DNA of 64,000 nt from Aristolochia californica (GCA_029961685.1 JARWKL010000013.1:23404922-23468921), one strand, 5' to 3'. Positions 1 to 11,959 are shown, counted from the stretch's first letter. Program-made: numbers and translations. The notes: generated by a model not told the origin, from the letters alone.

Positions 1-129
1 GGACTCTGCCTCGGGGGCTACAGTGGTTTCTTCAATCTTTTCTGGTATTTGCACGTCTTTATCTTCTTTTTCTTGTGGCAATTCTTCTCCATTCTCTTGC
101 TCTGGTTGAGGACTTCTGCTGACTTCCAT
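1..129 (-). CDS. 5' end of an unidentified gene (partial)
   Basis: The minus strand reads from an ATG at 129-127 through 43 sense codons to the window edge with no stop. The peptide begins MEVSRSPQPEQENGEELPQE and is very rich in Glu, Lys and Pro, as in a disordered N-terminus. An AG just before the ATG (minus sequence ...GGCCAG/ATG) could be the acceptor of a 5'-UTR intron, because the sequence upstream is T-rich and has no other convincing start. No domain is visible in this short stretch, so the family cannot be named. The reading could also be a chance open frame, but its composition and start fit a real first coding exon. Confidence 0.45.
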   Translation of the reverse strand, partial: MEVSRSPQPEQENGEELPQEKEDKDVQIPEKIEETTVAPEAES

Positions 130-1410
130 CTGGCCAATCGCAGAAATATACCAGAAACCAGAACACAAACAAGAAAAACAAGAATGTGAGAAAGGGAACA
201 AGGACATTTAAACCTAATCTTGTTACTGCTTCGTTATCAATATCAAGTATGTAGATACCTACTTCATACTTAAAACACGATAGATGCACAGAATTGTTTG
301 CAGGTAGATCTCTAATTAGCAGATGCCTATTGTAATACAATTCAATCAGTTGAAAGAATTGAAAGGGAAAAGTATCTCTAGAGATTCAGATCGACATTTC
401 TAGCGTGTTGATCAAAAGGAGGGAAGAAGAGAATAGGGAAACGGCAAAAAAAATCAATTACTCGAAAACTGTTAATTGAAGACATGCTAGAGACTGGATC
501 TGATCCTCGTTCTCTTCTGAATTTCTGCTTCGGACGTAGCCTGAAAGGAGCTAGTCCAGCTCAATTAAAGGTCTTCCCAGCGCCGGTCAACCGCCGGCAA
601 GACAGCATTGAATATTATGAAATGGTGAGGAATTTAATTTTTATATATTTGATGGTTTTAATTTACAGGCTAAATTGGTTTGATTAGATGGGTTGCCCGA
701 TCCTGGACCCTGAAACGAGACTGCATGGACGGCTGGTGAGTGCGCCATTACGTGGGTACGGACCGGACCACACCTACATGGCCCTGGCATGATGGAAGTT
801 GCAGTGGGAATCATTATCACAGCGTCACTGTGGGTCCAACTTATCACGTCAACGCAGCGAGGGCGGCAGATGCTTCTTCGAGCTTGAGGAAACACGACGA
901 TAACAAGGAAAAATGCTGTAAATCTTATTCGATTTTTTCCCCAGCGTTTATTAAATAGAACAGAAGTTTAATAATCGGAACAAACTTTAATAAACTTATG
1001 ACACGAGCATAATTTATTCATAAATATATATAAACATAAAAAAACTAATATTAGGCTGATAAAGAATTGAAAAGACGAGCATGATATGGACCACCAATGT
1101 TGATGAATCAGATGAATTCGAAGATAAAATCCATGGTTTAATTTTGGGATTTTGGATTCCGAAGTATATTACGAATCATCCGGATGAAGCGAATGGGATG
1201 CGTCGCGGGAGGCTGAATTTTTTTTTCTTTCTCTCCCGTTCGCTTCTCCCTCTTGGTCTATCCCGACGTCTTCGTTGCAGTATGCCACTATATCTTCCAA
1301 CCAGAGCTTCCGTCTTAGCCCTCGTAGAGCCTTCAGCGCAACTTCCATTATAGCTCTCCGTCGTAGCCCTCGCAGTGCCCCCTAGGGCCGCTTCCGTCAT
1401 AGCATTGGGC
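130..1410. other. Intergenic sequence, likely 5' region of the left-edge gene
   Basis: Part of this should be the 5'-UTR, a possible 5'-UTR intron and the promoter of the minus-strand gene at 1-129. The stretch 480-610 is more GC-rich than its surroundings and could be a first non-coding exon. 960-1060 is AT-rich. The open frames here lack recognisable domains. I see no RNA gene. Confidence 0.4.
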
Positions 1411-1414
1411 GGAA

Positions 1415-1585
1415 GAAGATGGGCCCAAGCCCACACGACCAAGGAAAACCCCACATATCCAAGTGTGTTAGAAGATGGGCTCGAACCCATAAGACCAAGG
1501 AAGATCCATACATCCAAGAGATGTGGAAGAAGGGTTCAAGGCCCATAGATCAAGGAGAAGACCCACATGCCCATACAATGTTGGC
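1415..1585 (+). repeat. Three-copy tandem repeat, about 55 bp
   Basis: Three diverged direct copies start at about 1415, 1471 and 1525. Each begins GAAGATGGG or GAAGAAGGG, continues through a 'CCCA..GACCAAGGA' core and ends near 'CACAT.TCCAAG'. The third copy is the most diverged. They lie just upstream of a TATA-like box at 1716. Confidence 0.7.
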
Positions 1586-1715
1586 AGGGTGGTAAATAAA
1601 GAGTTATTTCATAGAAATAACATTAATGTAATTAGGTTAAAGTTCTAGGGTGAAAACCCTAAACCATAAACCCTAAGTTCAGGGGTATTATTGTAATGCA
1701 ATAACTTCATTAATC

Positions 1716-1724
1716 TATAAATAG
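1716..1724 (+). promoter_or_regulatory. TATA box of a probable decayed solo LTR
   Basis: TATAAATAG is followed by a short purine-rich stretch and a T-rich leader ending near 1795. The same arrangement (TATAAATAG then a C/T-rich leader) occurs in the recognisable LTRs at 62336 and 62939. The LTR boundaries cannot be fixed here and no flanking duplication was found, so this is a tentative call. Confidence 0.35.
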
Positions 1725-1892
1725 AGCTTAAGGGGGAGGGTTAGGACATCAAGTCTATAACCTCTTTTTCTTCAAGTTTTTTCCCAATGGATTTTTTTTG
1801 CTCTATGAGCTAAAACCAAAGAGTCCTGAAAATAAAAATAAAAAATTGAGTAATATTTGGAACATGAACTGGTTCCCATACGTCCTAATGCT

Positions 1893-2366
1893 CTAAAGAA
1901 AAATAACTGATACTAAAATTTTCAAATCTAAAAGAGAACATGGTTCTATGGTGTTTTGCCATTTCATAAAATCACAAGCTAAACTAGTAAGATACTTTAA
2001 GGAAAGAACAAGGAATTGTAGTGTTGACATGGAGGGATGATTGACCCTATTATGCCACTGGATCGCATGTTGGTTTGATGACACCACTGTCGAAATTACT
2101 TGATTGTCCTAGTACTAAAGGCCTCCTATCTCATGGCTTCTGCCCAACACCTGTTTCATCTTGATGTCTTGAAAAATATAGTGAAATGGAAAAAAATGTG
2201 ACAAAATAATTGAATTTCTTATTAATTGGCAAACAAATATAAGACTAAATAGAAACTGAGGAACAAATAGAACATTGAAAAGAGATAAGTCAACAAATAA
2301 AGTGGGCGTAGCCACACCTTGTATTTTGGTTAGGATTTCATTTGCAACGAAAACAAATCGGTTCAT
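1893..2366 (-). pseudogene. Copia protease and GAG-pre-integrase remnant
   Basis: The 2366-2115 segment contains 'LFNVLFVPQFLFSLIFVCQL' followed by 'FFPFHYIFQD', the pattern after the active site of copia aspartic proteases (SNVLYVP..NLLSVSQL then F..FQD). The 2087-1893 segment contains 'QWHNRVNHPSMSTLQFL', the GAG-pre-integrase motif W..RLGHPS. The two pieces are separated by a frame change. The catalytic D-S-G of the protease is not visible in an open frame. Confidence 0.8.
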
Positions 2367-2654
2367 ATTATAAGACGGAGAGAAGACGAATTTCCAATTT
2401 TACTAGTAAGATGCTCAAAGGCTTTAGAATCAATGATCCAAGATGAAGGACTAGCACATGTGAAAAAAAAAAGGCATACCTTTAGTGGCAATTGTTACAG
2501 TAGGAGAACTAGTGGAGGAAATCAAACTCTTATGTTTCTGCAAGAGATCATAATTTTCTTTTGTGAAAGTTTCCTTACTCTTAGAAGGTTCTAGAGGGTC
2601 CTATTTGCTTGCTCTAGAGATAGTTATAGAGGTTTGATTGGTTTGAAGAAATTT

Positions 2655-2725
2655 GGTTTTCCATGTAGCTTCCAACTCCTCTATACTACATGATTCTTGA
2701 GACCGTAGTAAGTGCATGTTCTAAT
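2655..2725 (-). pseudogene. Copia gag C-terminal zinc-knuckle remnant
   Basis: On the minus strand the reading 'CTYYGLKNHVV' followed by 'WKATWK' matches the plant copia gag ending C.YCGLKNH...CWKLHG. The second cysteine is replaced by tyrosine and an in-frame stop follows, so zinc binding is lost. The sequence between here and the primer-binding site resembles decayed gag, with traces of the helical region near 3000-3150. Confidence 0.55.
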
Positions 2726-4054
2726 GGAAGAATCATTACCACCATCTGATCAAGAATAAGAGACCAATACGTCTTCCTCTTCATTGACCACCACTTCTAC
2801 CACCTTTTCTTTTGCACTACCATAACTGTCACTTCTCCTCTCTTGGGAGAACATGACAAAACTTTCTTATGGAGTAGGGCTTCAAATTAGTAAGCAGATG
2901 GCTAAGACAAGGGCTTCTCTTTGTTGTTCTTTAGTGGAAAAATCTATACAATAAGGCTAAGCAAACTTCCATTCTTGAAGCAGTGTTCAGAATCAAACAA
3001 AGTACTTGTTAAGATTGTAACATTGCTTGGTCATGCACATTGCCTAAAAAATATCATAAAGCTTTTGAAGGCTGTTAGAAATGGAATATAGTTTAACTAC
3101 AAATTCTTCCATGCAATTAATTAGCCAGTTTGTGACAATGGTGACATCCAACCACCTTCAGTAGGAGGGAGCATCTTCATCAATCTATGGATGAGGCTAG
3201 GTCAGGTGTCCAACAAGATCTCTTGGGATTAAAAAATGTTTCATAAACTGTGACCATGAAGGAAAAATTAGATCGGCCTTTAAGAGGGATGGAAGTAATC
3301 TTTAGGAAGTCATGTTTGCTGAATTCAACAAAGAAAGTAAGTGATTTATTTGAATTTTCAAGCCATGATTTTCAAACAAAAGTTTGATTTTTAAAGATGA
3401 AACCTTGGAAAACCATGACAATAAGAGACAAATCAAGGAAGGTGGATCACAATCAACTAAACATTCTCAACTTAGAATGTGGCAATTTAAACTACCACGC
3501 ATGCATGAAGGCTAACATGCATGGTAATAAAAAATCAGAATTGAAACGTATGAGGCATCATAGATTCCATGCATGGTTGGGCTTAAGATGGCAACCAAAA
3601 AATAGAATTATAGGGCGTAAAAAAATAGGAAAAAAAGTTCATAATGAAATCCTAAATTAGGGTTTGGAGCCACAAAAAATAAATATTTTAGCAAGCAATT
3701 AATGAACTCAAGGTCACAATTCGGGGGAGTTTTCTAATTCTTTGAAGGATTTTTCAAGACAAGAAAATAAAACTTTGAGAAAGTATGTAGATCAAACAAA
3801 AAAATATTAGAGTTATGGAGATAGAAGCTCTAGTATGACATGAATTGGGTATCCTACAAGTTATCCTCAATAAAAAAAATGATTTTGGATTGAAGAAGGA
3901 GAGATATTTGAGCACTCATCTACCCATAATCATGGCTGGAATTCTGATTTGTTGTTTTCTATTGTGGCTGGAATTTGGATGGCCTTTGAGAGACTTCTTC
4001 TTTCTTCTCTTTTTTTTTATATGTAGAGCAACATCATGAAACCCTAGACCCCTT

Positions 4055-4066
4055 GCTCTGATACCA
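4055..4066 (-). other. Primer-binding site (initiator tRNA-Met)
   Basis: The minus strand reads TGGTATCAGAGC, the canonical copia primer-binding site. It directly follows an LTR end '...TCGACA', so it sets the 5' LTR boundary at 4067. Confidence 0.85.
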
Positions 4067-4440
4067 TGTCGAATCTAGGGATTCATGCTTAAAAGAGATG
4101 TAGAAGAAGTGTTAGAGACAGTGAGAAAAAAGTAGAAAGAGAGAGACGAGAGAAAGACTAGGTTTTGAGTGGGGACATGTAGAGAGAAGATAGAAAGCCT
4201 AAGAGGTGAGTTGACTCACTTTAATGAGCTCTAGCCCTCTCCCATGTTTATTTATAATGAATGAAGAAGTTGACAAAGGGTCTAAACTACCCTTGTACGT
4301 CCATGAATTAGATATGTAAGAATTACAGTTATGGCATTCATGATTACACGGGATAGTTTTCTTCTTCTTCTTGTACAGAAACCATTTGCCACTATGGGTA
4401 AAAAAGTTCAAAGCTTACAAGGCCGATCAATGGACACATT
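4067..4440 (-). repeat. 5' LTR of the truncated copia (outer end approximate)
   Basis: The inner end is fixed by the adjacent primer-binding site at 4066. A TATA-like stretch (TTATAAATAAAC on the minus strand, near 4247-4258) lies in the expected place. The outer end is estimated. Because the partner LTR is missing, neither the exact start nor a target duplication can be shown. Confidence 0.5.
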
Positions 4441-5911
4441 TTTTTTCTCTTAGATTGAAGTAAACTTCAAATATTTTTCAATTATTGTTCTCTTTGTACT
4501 TGCCTCTGTTGCTAATTTTAATCATGATGTTCTATATTGTCTATTTTTTGAAGGAAAAAATTCAATTTGATTTATGGCATGACGAGGTAACACACAATGT
4601 TGTGCATTCGATAGGGGGGGGATTATATTTTGGGGATGGTAAACCAGTATACATGCTTACATCAATCAAAATAGGGGTGATCCTCAAGAATGGTTGATGC
4701 CCTATTAGAGTTCTTGACCTCCAAAATCTCTTGTGTATCTCAAAATTGGAGTTCTTTACATGGATAGAGTTCTTGAAACATTTCTATACCGCCTAGACTC
4801 TAGTATTCAAATCTTCAGTTGCTCGCTTGTGGGTATTTCATCAAGATGATTTAACACAATTGGGTTTGAGGTTTTGAATTGAGTTTTGTCAATTCTTTGT
4901 GAACACCTTGATTTATGTCTCTTGAAGAAGTTGCATCTTAAATGCTCGATTACAAATATTAGTATAAACATTGTTAAGTTTTGTTATTATCATAATATAG
5001 ATGAAGGTCAACCTAAATAAAGAATGTGATTATATACCAAATTAGACAAAGTCATTAGTGGAAAGTTAATAAAACAATAGGGAATTGTGGGGATAACTAA
5101 GACCGGAAATGCACCTATTTTCCTTCTTTTTTGTTTAGGTTCATGTAGGAAAAAAATTGTCATTCACGTTGACCTAGTCGTGTTAACCAATTCATTAGTT
5201 CAATTGATCAACTCATTTTGGTCAACTACATTTAATCTATTTATTAGTTTTGCATATATGTGATTTGATGAGGGGATCGATTTGATTGAATGTGGTTTCA
5301 TTAGATGCTTTAGTTTTAGTTTGGTAACATTGGGTGAGAAAAATATTATAAAATTAGATAAATAAACTGATTGAATCGAGTTCTATTATACTAATTACTT
5401 TATTTGGGTCTTCGATAGATAAAAATCAACCAACCTGATTCATTTTAGTAGATTGAAAATGAGCGAAAATGAGACAGACGGTGTGCGAGAGACAGAGGCC
5501 CGAAAGAGCGTCTCGTGAGTGTCATGTACATGATTCTCAAAATTGGGCGGAAAACGCTTTTCACCGTTTACTCTTGGGACATGAACTTCTGAGTCATGGA
5601 TAATCATGTACATGACATGATCTTTGGCGCTCCCTAACGACGACATCAGGACATGAACTGAATAATGCGCTTGATCTTCATGTCTTGAGTCATGTTGACT
5701 AACCCCCCCTAAAGAATCCCACATGATCAGACTAATCTCCCTTCCCCTTAATTGACAACGTAAACAAGAGAGATTTGTTGTGTTTGCAACTGGATAAGAA
5801 GGGTGTGGAGAACCTGAACCAAAAAAACACTCAGTTGTGAGATCCGGTTGAAGATGGAGTGGTTTTTTAATTTATATTTTTTTCAGGGGATGAAAGCAAT
5901 TAAAAGACGAG
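4441..5911. other. Intergenic sequence upstream of the RRM pseudogene
   Basis: Mostly AT-rich, with no domain-bearing open frame. A stretch at about 5560-5712 contains repeated CATGTACATGA/TCATG words and ends in GTTGACTAACCCCCCC, a phrase seen again at about 49680. The region from 5730 to 5911 should include the promoter and 5'-UTR of the RNA-binding-protein gene, but no clear TATA box is visible. Confidence 0.4.
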
Positions 5912-6022
5912 TTGGGTTGTGTCCGGTGCCTCAGCGATATCCGTCCCCTAGGGTTGGTTTTTAGTTCCCGAATGTCTTCTTGCAACGCATCTCTGGTCTT
6001 CAAAGAAAACGAGTCAGCAACA

Positions 6023-6682
6023 ATGGTGAAAAACGAAGATCGGTCAACGGATGTCTTCAAAACCATCTTCGGAGGATCTTCCAAACAGAATATGTTCCTC
6101 TCCCTCTTTTCGCTTACGAGTCCTTTTGTCGAAAGCCCAAACCCGAGCCACTGCAAAACTTGTTAATTCCGAAACTTCAACCCACAGAGAAGCCTAAACT
6201 TGGGGATTCGTTTAAATCGGAAGATTCTGCCGAGAGAAACATCCATGCGATTGAGCCGAATAGTCAGAAGAAAGACAGAGAAAAGAGGGGAAATTTTGTC
6301 GTCGAGAATGACTAGCAGAAAAGCAAAAAACGGAAGAAAACCGATGAAAATACAGAAACCCTCGAGAAGGATAAGAAAAAGAGGAAACGGAATGAAATTG
6401 AAGAGGAATACGAAGCGAAAAAGGTACGGAACTGTAGAAGAGACTGAAAAGAAAGACTCTGAATCTCGTAGGACGATTGTTGAAGAGAAGAGGAAAACAA
6501 GAGATGATTCAGCGGAACCAATGGTTTTTTCTGCAGAAGCTTACGACGATGAGAGTAAGCTTCAAAGAACTGTCTTTATGGGGAACTTGCCAGTGAAAGT
6601 GAAGAAGATGACGTTGATGAAAGAATATAAGTGCATTGGAGATATTGAATCAGTTAGAATTCGATCTGTACCAATATTGGAT
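6023..6682 (+). pseudogene. RRM protein exon 1 (N-terminus, start of RRM1)
   Basis: The first frame opens MVKNEDRSTDVFKTIFGG; in-frame ATGs also occur at 5912 and 5972, so the start is uncertain. It then shifts frame near 6113. The second frame carries the basic/acidic linker to a TAG at 6313-6315 and stays readable past it as a Lys-rich stretch. A further frame shift lies near 6420. The third frame runs into RRM1 with 'RTVFMGNLPVKVKKMTLMKE' (RNP2-like VFMGNL) and 'SVRIRSVPILD'. The exon ends at GAT/GTGAGT. Three separate defects in one exon argue that no full protein is made. Confidence 0.85.
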
Positions 6683-6797
6683 GTGAGTAGCTGACTTATC
6701 GATCTTTAGCCTTCGATAAATTAGAGTAATTTCGTTCAAGTGGTTTTCATATTTCTTTTTAGCAATTGATGAACTCAATATTTGTTTATTTTGTCAG

Positions 6798-6856
6798 AGT
6801 AAAATTCCGAGAAAGTGGGCTATTTTTGAGGGCAAAATCAACGAATCTATTGATAG
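6798..6856 (+). pseudogene. RRM protein exon 2 (RRM1 middle)
   Basis: A 59-bp exon between TTTTGTCAG and GTAAGT encodes 'SKIPRKWAIFEGKINESID', the family's conserved K-I-P-R-K...K-I-N-E-S segment after '..PILD'. It is undamaged. It ends in phase 2 and joins in frame to exon 3, although 35.7 kb of intron now lies between them. Confidence 0.85.
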
Positions 6857-7211
6857 GTAAGTTTCATGAAAGTCCATCTGTTCTACTGCAATGAGTTTTT
6901 TTCTTACCTCTGGTTCAGTTATGGTTTATATTACTTTTGTTATCAAACTACTTGCAATGCTCCATAAAATTCTATTTTGAGGTAGATCCGAACGTCCCAA
7001 TTGTCCTGGAAACTTCATTAACCAGGCCTTAATCCTTTTGATCTGATATGAAGTTTTCTGATTTGTATATAATATGTATGCACATTTTCTCTCATTCGAC
7101 ATTGTTAACTATGTCATGAAGAGGATATCCTTATCAGTCAATGTCATCTTTTGCTTGTCAGTCTTGGGACTCAAGTCTCATGGGGCCTCTTTGATGTCTC
7201 ATTTGTAACCT
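6857..7211 (+). other. Original intron 2 sequence, left part
   Basis: From the donor GTAAGT to the left target-site copy AACCT (7207-7211). With 42282-42513 it makes the ancestral intron, about 590 bp. No gene or element is seen in it. Confidence 0.75.
7207..7211. repeat. Target-site duplication AACCT (left)
   Basis: Exact partner at 42277-42281. Both copies abut the outer LTR ends, as expected for integrase-mediated insertion. Confidence 0.9.
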
Positions 7212-8371
7212 TGTAGGTATAAATATTTAATTATCAAAATTAGAAATCCTATTAACGGTTAGATCGTCTGACATTGATCAGCCATCAAGATTGAAGGAAC
7301 CCGATTGCCAGTTGATTAATGATCAAAATCAAAGTTCTCGATGGTCAAGGCTTGAAGTTTGTCAAATAGACAATCAATTGGTAAAATCAGGCTTTCGGTC
7401 AAAATTTGAAACATTGTTAAAATTCATTGCTTAATTGATGGTTAAGATAAAGTGATTTGTAATAGGGCTACAACCAAAATAAAATAAGAGAAGAATGCCT
7501 CCTAAGCGTCACATAAGCAAAGGAGGTGGCATACAAGTGAAAAGTGGCATTGCAAGAGGGTTCCACCCAAGCAAAGGGATGCCATATGGGTGATACATGG
7601 CATCATAGGAAAGCTCTACATAAAGAAAAATGTGGCACCATTTCTAAATGGGTGAGATAAAGTGTCATGTTCTCATGGGAAGAAGAAGTCTTACCACATG
7701 TCTCTCTCTCCTTGCATGTGTACCTAGTCAAGGGGATAGGGAGAAGATAATAGAGAAAAAAAGGTGGTCGATTGAACCAAACTCACCACACTATAAATAA
7801 GATCCTTCTATAGAGTTAATGGATGACTTTTGGGGGGGGGGGGGGGAAGAGAGCATTTAGAGAGGCGAAATCATTAGAGAAACTCGTAGGAGCTCCAGAT
7901 ATTGAACTCCGCTATTTGCAACAAGTAGAAATCCTGTCACAACTCTATCAAATTCTCTTGAAGCTGTCATGGAGCTTGTACCAAGTAGATACTTTCCATT
8001 ATCTTCCTAATGCTTCGAACTTCAAGTTAGCATGAAGCACTATTGGATTTCTGCAGTAAAGGTAGTATTAAACAATCATCAATGTGACTACTTTGCTACC
8101 ATCTTGGGACCCTTTGGTCCAATACGAGGCCAAATTTCCTCGTCAAAGCACCAAAATAAAGACTAGCTGAAAAATTAAAGTTAGTCAACAAAGGGAGGCT
8201 GTAGTTCACCTGATAAGTCATTCAAGGCTCAAATCAAGTTCGTGTGTGGAAATTACATCAGAGGACCAAATTAGGGATAAGACCTCACGTCACTTGAAGC
8301 CTTGTAACTTTCTTTGTTGTTGTATCCACGATCACGTTGTGTCATGGACTAGATCCCTTTATACGTTGACA
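7212..8371 (+). repeat. Outer element 5' LTR
   Basis: 1160 bp, starting TGTAGGTATAAATA and ending ...ACGTTGACA. A TATA box lies at 7792-7799 (TATAAATA). A run of about 16 G (around 7832-7847) sits where the right LTR has 'TTTGGGGGAGAGG', so this run probably expanded after insertion. The LTR aligns along its length with 39025-42276 once the LINE in the latter is removed, with many substitutions and small indels. Confidence 0.88.
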
Positions 8372-8390
8372 TTTTTGGCATACTTTGTGG
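8372..8390 (+). other. Probable primer-binding site of the outer element
   Basis: TTTTTGGCATACTTTGTGG directly follows the LTR end. TGGCA after a T run is the usual layout in plant Ty3/gypsy elements, but the tRNA cannot be named from this decayed copy. Confidence 0.4.
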
Positions 8391-8849
8391 GACATCTCTA
8401 TTTTTCATTTATTTATCCACAAACTTAAAAAAAGAAAATCAACCCTAAGTTAGATCTCAAGGCACAACGTAAGTGATTATCTCAAAGCCACAAGCTCAAA
8501 TCTTAATTGCTCAAGTACAAAAAATGTAGATCTGATTGTCATCCATCTAAATCCAAAGAGGCAGCCGGACACAATCCATCATGGAGCTGTCAAAGCGAAA
8601 GGATGTTTCTTTAAGCATTATATTAACAACTAATTCTGGTCTAGTCATTCAACTAATGAAAAAGAAATTGCAAGGGCTCAAGTGGTCCTAAAGTGGAAAA
8701 AAAGAGAGACTTTGAGACTTCCAAATGTGCAAAGAAGATCGTATATATGTTGATCTTTTGGTAACCACGTCTATAACAATTGTAGATGAAGACTTTTGCC
8801 TCAAAACTCCATCGACAAGTCTCCTTTATCCTTCAAACCCTACAGTGTT

Positions 8850-10300
8850 GGCGATGGTAAAACAATACGAGGACAATTGCAGTAGTTCTTCTAAATAAGA
8901 TGTGAGAAATATCTTGTTATCATGAAAAGAAAGTTTACAATAACCAACTTTCCCAATGGTTGGTGTATCTGTCATGATGGTGCAAACAAAAGCTTTGACA
9001 AAACAAGTTATAGAGCTACAACAAGCAACAAAGGAAAGGGATGAGCAAATCAAAGCAAGGGATACTTATACTACATAACTCATGTCCAAAATGTTCTTGA
9101 TGACAAATCTTGGATTCCATCCCAAAATCCTCCTCAACTTTGTTCAGTTTCTGAGGGTACATCTTTTACTATAAATAGTAAGTCAACAAGTTCTTCAACA
9201 CGCAAAAGGTGAGACTTTGTCAATTGATTCTCTCAAGATGATCATTGAAAGTGTTGTTCGAGACCTTCAACTAACAAACGAAGCACAAACGACGTCTCAA
9301 AATTTTTTTAGCCTTACAACAGGAGAGCCCAAATTTTAAGAATGCCGCTTGGATACAAATTACCCAAGTTCCAATAGTTTGATGGAAATGGCAACCCAAA
9401 GCAATATGTTACCAACTTCATCGAAACTTGCAACAATGCATGAACGTATGGTGACTTAATGGTGAAACAATTTAGTCGTTCATTAAAAAGGAAACAATTT
9501 GGTTTGTTGAATTAGCTTTGGAGTCGATTGATAGCTAGCAACAACTTAAAAAAAGAATTCCTAAACCGATTCTATAACACTTGCCGTAGTGTCATATTGG
9601 TAGAGCTCATCAGTACCAAGTAGTGGAGGGAGGAAAAAGTAATCAACTACAATCGTTGGCAGAACTTGAGTTTGAACTGCAAAGATAGGACAAACTTCTC
9701 ATCAGTGATGGAAATCCAAATGTGCACACAAGGAATAATGTGAGAAACCGAAATATTTGCAAGAGCAAGCCATGGAAGCCCACAATATGGAGATGCCGAT
9801 TGCTTCTATGGGAAACCGCGTGTTGGGACTTTGATCTATTAATCACAAACAATCAACATTACAACTAAATCAGAGGCAAATTGTTCTCCAACAAAGCAAG
9901 TTGGTGGCAGACTCAATATGACTCTAAAAGAAAGACGAGAAAAGAAGTATCCCTTGCCAAAGGAGGATGTTTTGGAAACACTTAAAGAACTTCTCAAACA
10001 AAAATTGATAAATCTTCCATCTTTGACAGGGGCAAAGAAAGTTGGCAAAACAAATAATCTATAGTATTGCAAGTACTATCAAATTGTTAGACATCCGATA
10101 GAAGAATGTTTCACCTTGAAAGATAAATTCCTTAATCTTATTAAACAAAGAGAAATAATTCTTGATCCAGAGAAATCAAACAAAGAAAAATAGTTCTTGA
10201 TTCAGAGAATGAACAAGTTGCAACATCAAATTTTGTCACGATCAAACTTTCGAAACAATAATGGTTTTCCATTAAAAAAAAATAATGGCTAAGTAAAAAC
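8850..10300 (+). pseudogene. Degenerate Ty3/gypsy gag, copy 1
   Basis: Broken frames on the plus strand show the plant gag pattern: 'FDGNGNPKQYVTNFIETCNN' near 9370-9430, then 'SRSLK', 'EFLNRF' and 'LVELISTKQW' near 9560-9630. A Cys/His segment near 10055-10190 reads 'YCKYYQIVRHPIEECF', the single knuckle-like motif C..YH..VGHP...CF of these proteins. Stops and frameshifts are frequent, so no capsid protein is made. A second, separately decayed copy lies at 14930-16860. Confidence 0.75.
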
Positions 10301-10689
10301 TAAGAAGTTGGCCTCGCCTCATAGCAAATTATCAATGAACAAAAAACTCTTCTAAAACAAGTTCAATCACTCTGAGAATATCCTACTTCAAAATCGGCTT
10401 TGGTAAACTTGAGCCAATAGTTTTGGAAATTCTCAACTTACTTTGGAGTAAATTAAGTTCATCCAAAACGAAAAGTAAAGGGCACACAAACACTTTTCTT
10501 GCCAAAAGTTGAATGGAAACTTCCATGAAGGCAAACTTATAACTATTGTTTGCAATCACGCATCACACTCGAAGAGTTCATGCCAAAAGAGCTAAAAACA
10601 TGCAATGCACTATACCAAAGAGAAAACGGCATAAAGTCATTATAGGAAGTCTCTTCTAGTACAAATTACTTGGGGGAAACATTCTTCCA

Positions 10690-11150
10690 AATCTTCATCT
10701 TCCAAACAAACTTATGGTAAAAAAGGTCATCTTCAAAACTCCAAGCATGAAACAACAAGAGATGAAAAATTGCTCTCAACTTTCGTACAAGATTCCTTAG
10801 AAAAAATTTTAGGCATCTGAAAAACTAGGGGGTTGACAATCGTTTTAAAAATGCAAAGTTCAAGGAAATCATCCTTGAAAGCCCATTTAAGCACCTCTTG
10901 GGGTAAACTATTCCAGAATGCCAAATTTCAAGCAAATCGCAGGCAAAAAGTTGTCTTCAAAATCCACATTTCAAACAAATCGTAGGCAAGAAGTTGTCCT
11001 TAGAACGCTAGTTTCAAGGAAAATTGGGGCAAGTCTCCTCCATTTCTTCAAGTTACTTGCAAATTCAATGGTTGAAGTTGTGCTTCAAATCTGAACTTTA
11101 AGCAACTTGCAAGGTGAAAAACCATCTTCAAAACTCTTAAGATTCAAACA
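10690..11150 (+). repeat. Degenerate tandem repeats, about 60-70 bp
   Basis: Phrases such as 'TTTCAA(G/A)CAAATCG(C/T)AGGCAA' and 'GTTGTC(TT/C)' recur every 60-70 bp, followed by 'CTTCAAAA' or 'CCTTAGAA'. The repeats are strongly diverged and probably belong to the internal non-coding part of the outer gypsy element. Confidence 0.5.
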
Positions 11151-11189
11151 GATGGGGGGGTGAAATTCTTCTTAGTAGCGGAGTTCACC

Positions 11190-11830
11190 CAAAGTTTTGA
11201 TCTTTGGATAAATTTATAAACAGGAAACCATCTCACAACTGGAAAAGCCTACAACAAGTTTTGATAAAATTCATCACACTGCTCGGGGATGCCCAAAACC
11301 AGTTTTGGCTAAACTTGCAATTGGAAAAGCCCATAACAAGTTTCAGCAAAGTCGGTAATACTGTTCACAGATGCTTAAAACAAGTTTTAATAAAATCTGT
11401 CATGCTGTTTAGTGGCACCAAAAACAAATTTTAGGGTAAATCTCCTTGCAGATGGAAAAACCTATAACAAGTTTCAGTAAAATTTGTCATGTTGCTTGAT
11501 GGAAAAGCTTAAAACAAGTGCTAAACCTCGTTGCAACTCGAAAAGTCTACGACAAGTTTAGGCACAATTTGACACCCAAAACAAGTTTTAGCTAAACTTC
11601 TTCACAATCGGAAAAGCTTAAAATGAGTTTTAACAAAATTCGTCCCAATGTTCTAGGAGGCCCAAAACAAGTTTTGGTTAAATATCATCTCATGTGGAAA
11701 ATCCTACTACAAGTTTGAGAAAAATCCATACTGCTACTCGGGGACGCCGGTACAAGTTTTGGCTAAACCTCCTTGCAACTACAAATTCCCATAACAAGTT
11801 TCGACAAAGTTCTTCATGTTGCTCACAAAC
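11190..11830 (+). repeat. Degenerate tandem array, about 85-105 bp units
   Basis: At least six units share 'ACAAGTTTTGGCTAAAC' (near 11301, 11425, 11515, 11582, 11670, 11753) followed by 'GGAAAAGCC.A.AACAAGTTT'. Spacing is irregular (about 65-125 bp), showing deletions between units. No coding frame runs through it. Confidence 0.7.
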
Positions 11831-11848
11831 ACAACGACCTTTAGAACC

Positions 11849-11928
11849 TTCAACAACAACAACAATGACAACAACAAAAACACCAAGCAAATCAGTAGCA
11901 GGCAAGCTAGCAACAACAAATCTTGATG

Positions 11929-11959
<31 letters not shown>

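Larger units (their letters stand above)
1893..4440 (-). mobile_element. Truncated Ty1/copia retrotransposon (5' half only)
   Basis: Reading the minus strand from 4440 down: an LTR ending at 4067, a primer-binding site complementary to initiator tRNA-Met (4055-4066), degenerate gag with a zinc-knuckle-like end (about 2655-2725), a protease core (2115-2366) and a GAG-pre-integrase segment (1893-2087). Integrase core, reverse transcriptase, RNase H and the 3' LTR are absent, so the element lost its 3' half. Many stops and frameshifts mark it as old. Confidence 0.75.

Noticed and set aside
1650..1690. AAACCCTAA-like words suggesting telomere-type repeats
   Set aside because: Only a couple of isolated copies of the word with other bases between; not an array.
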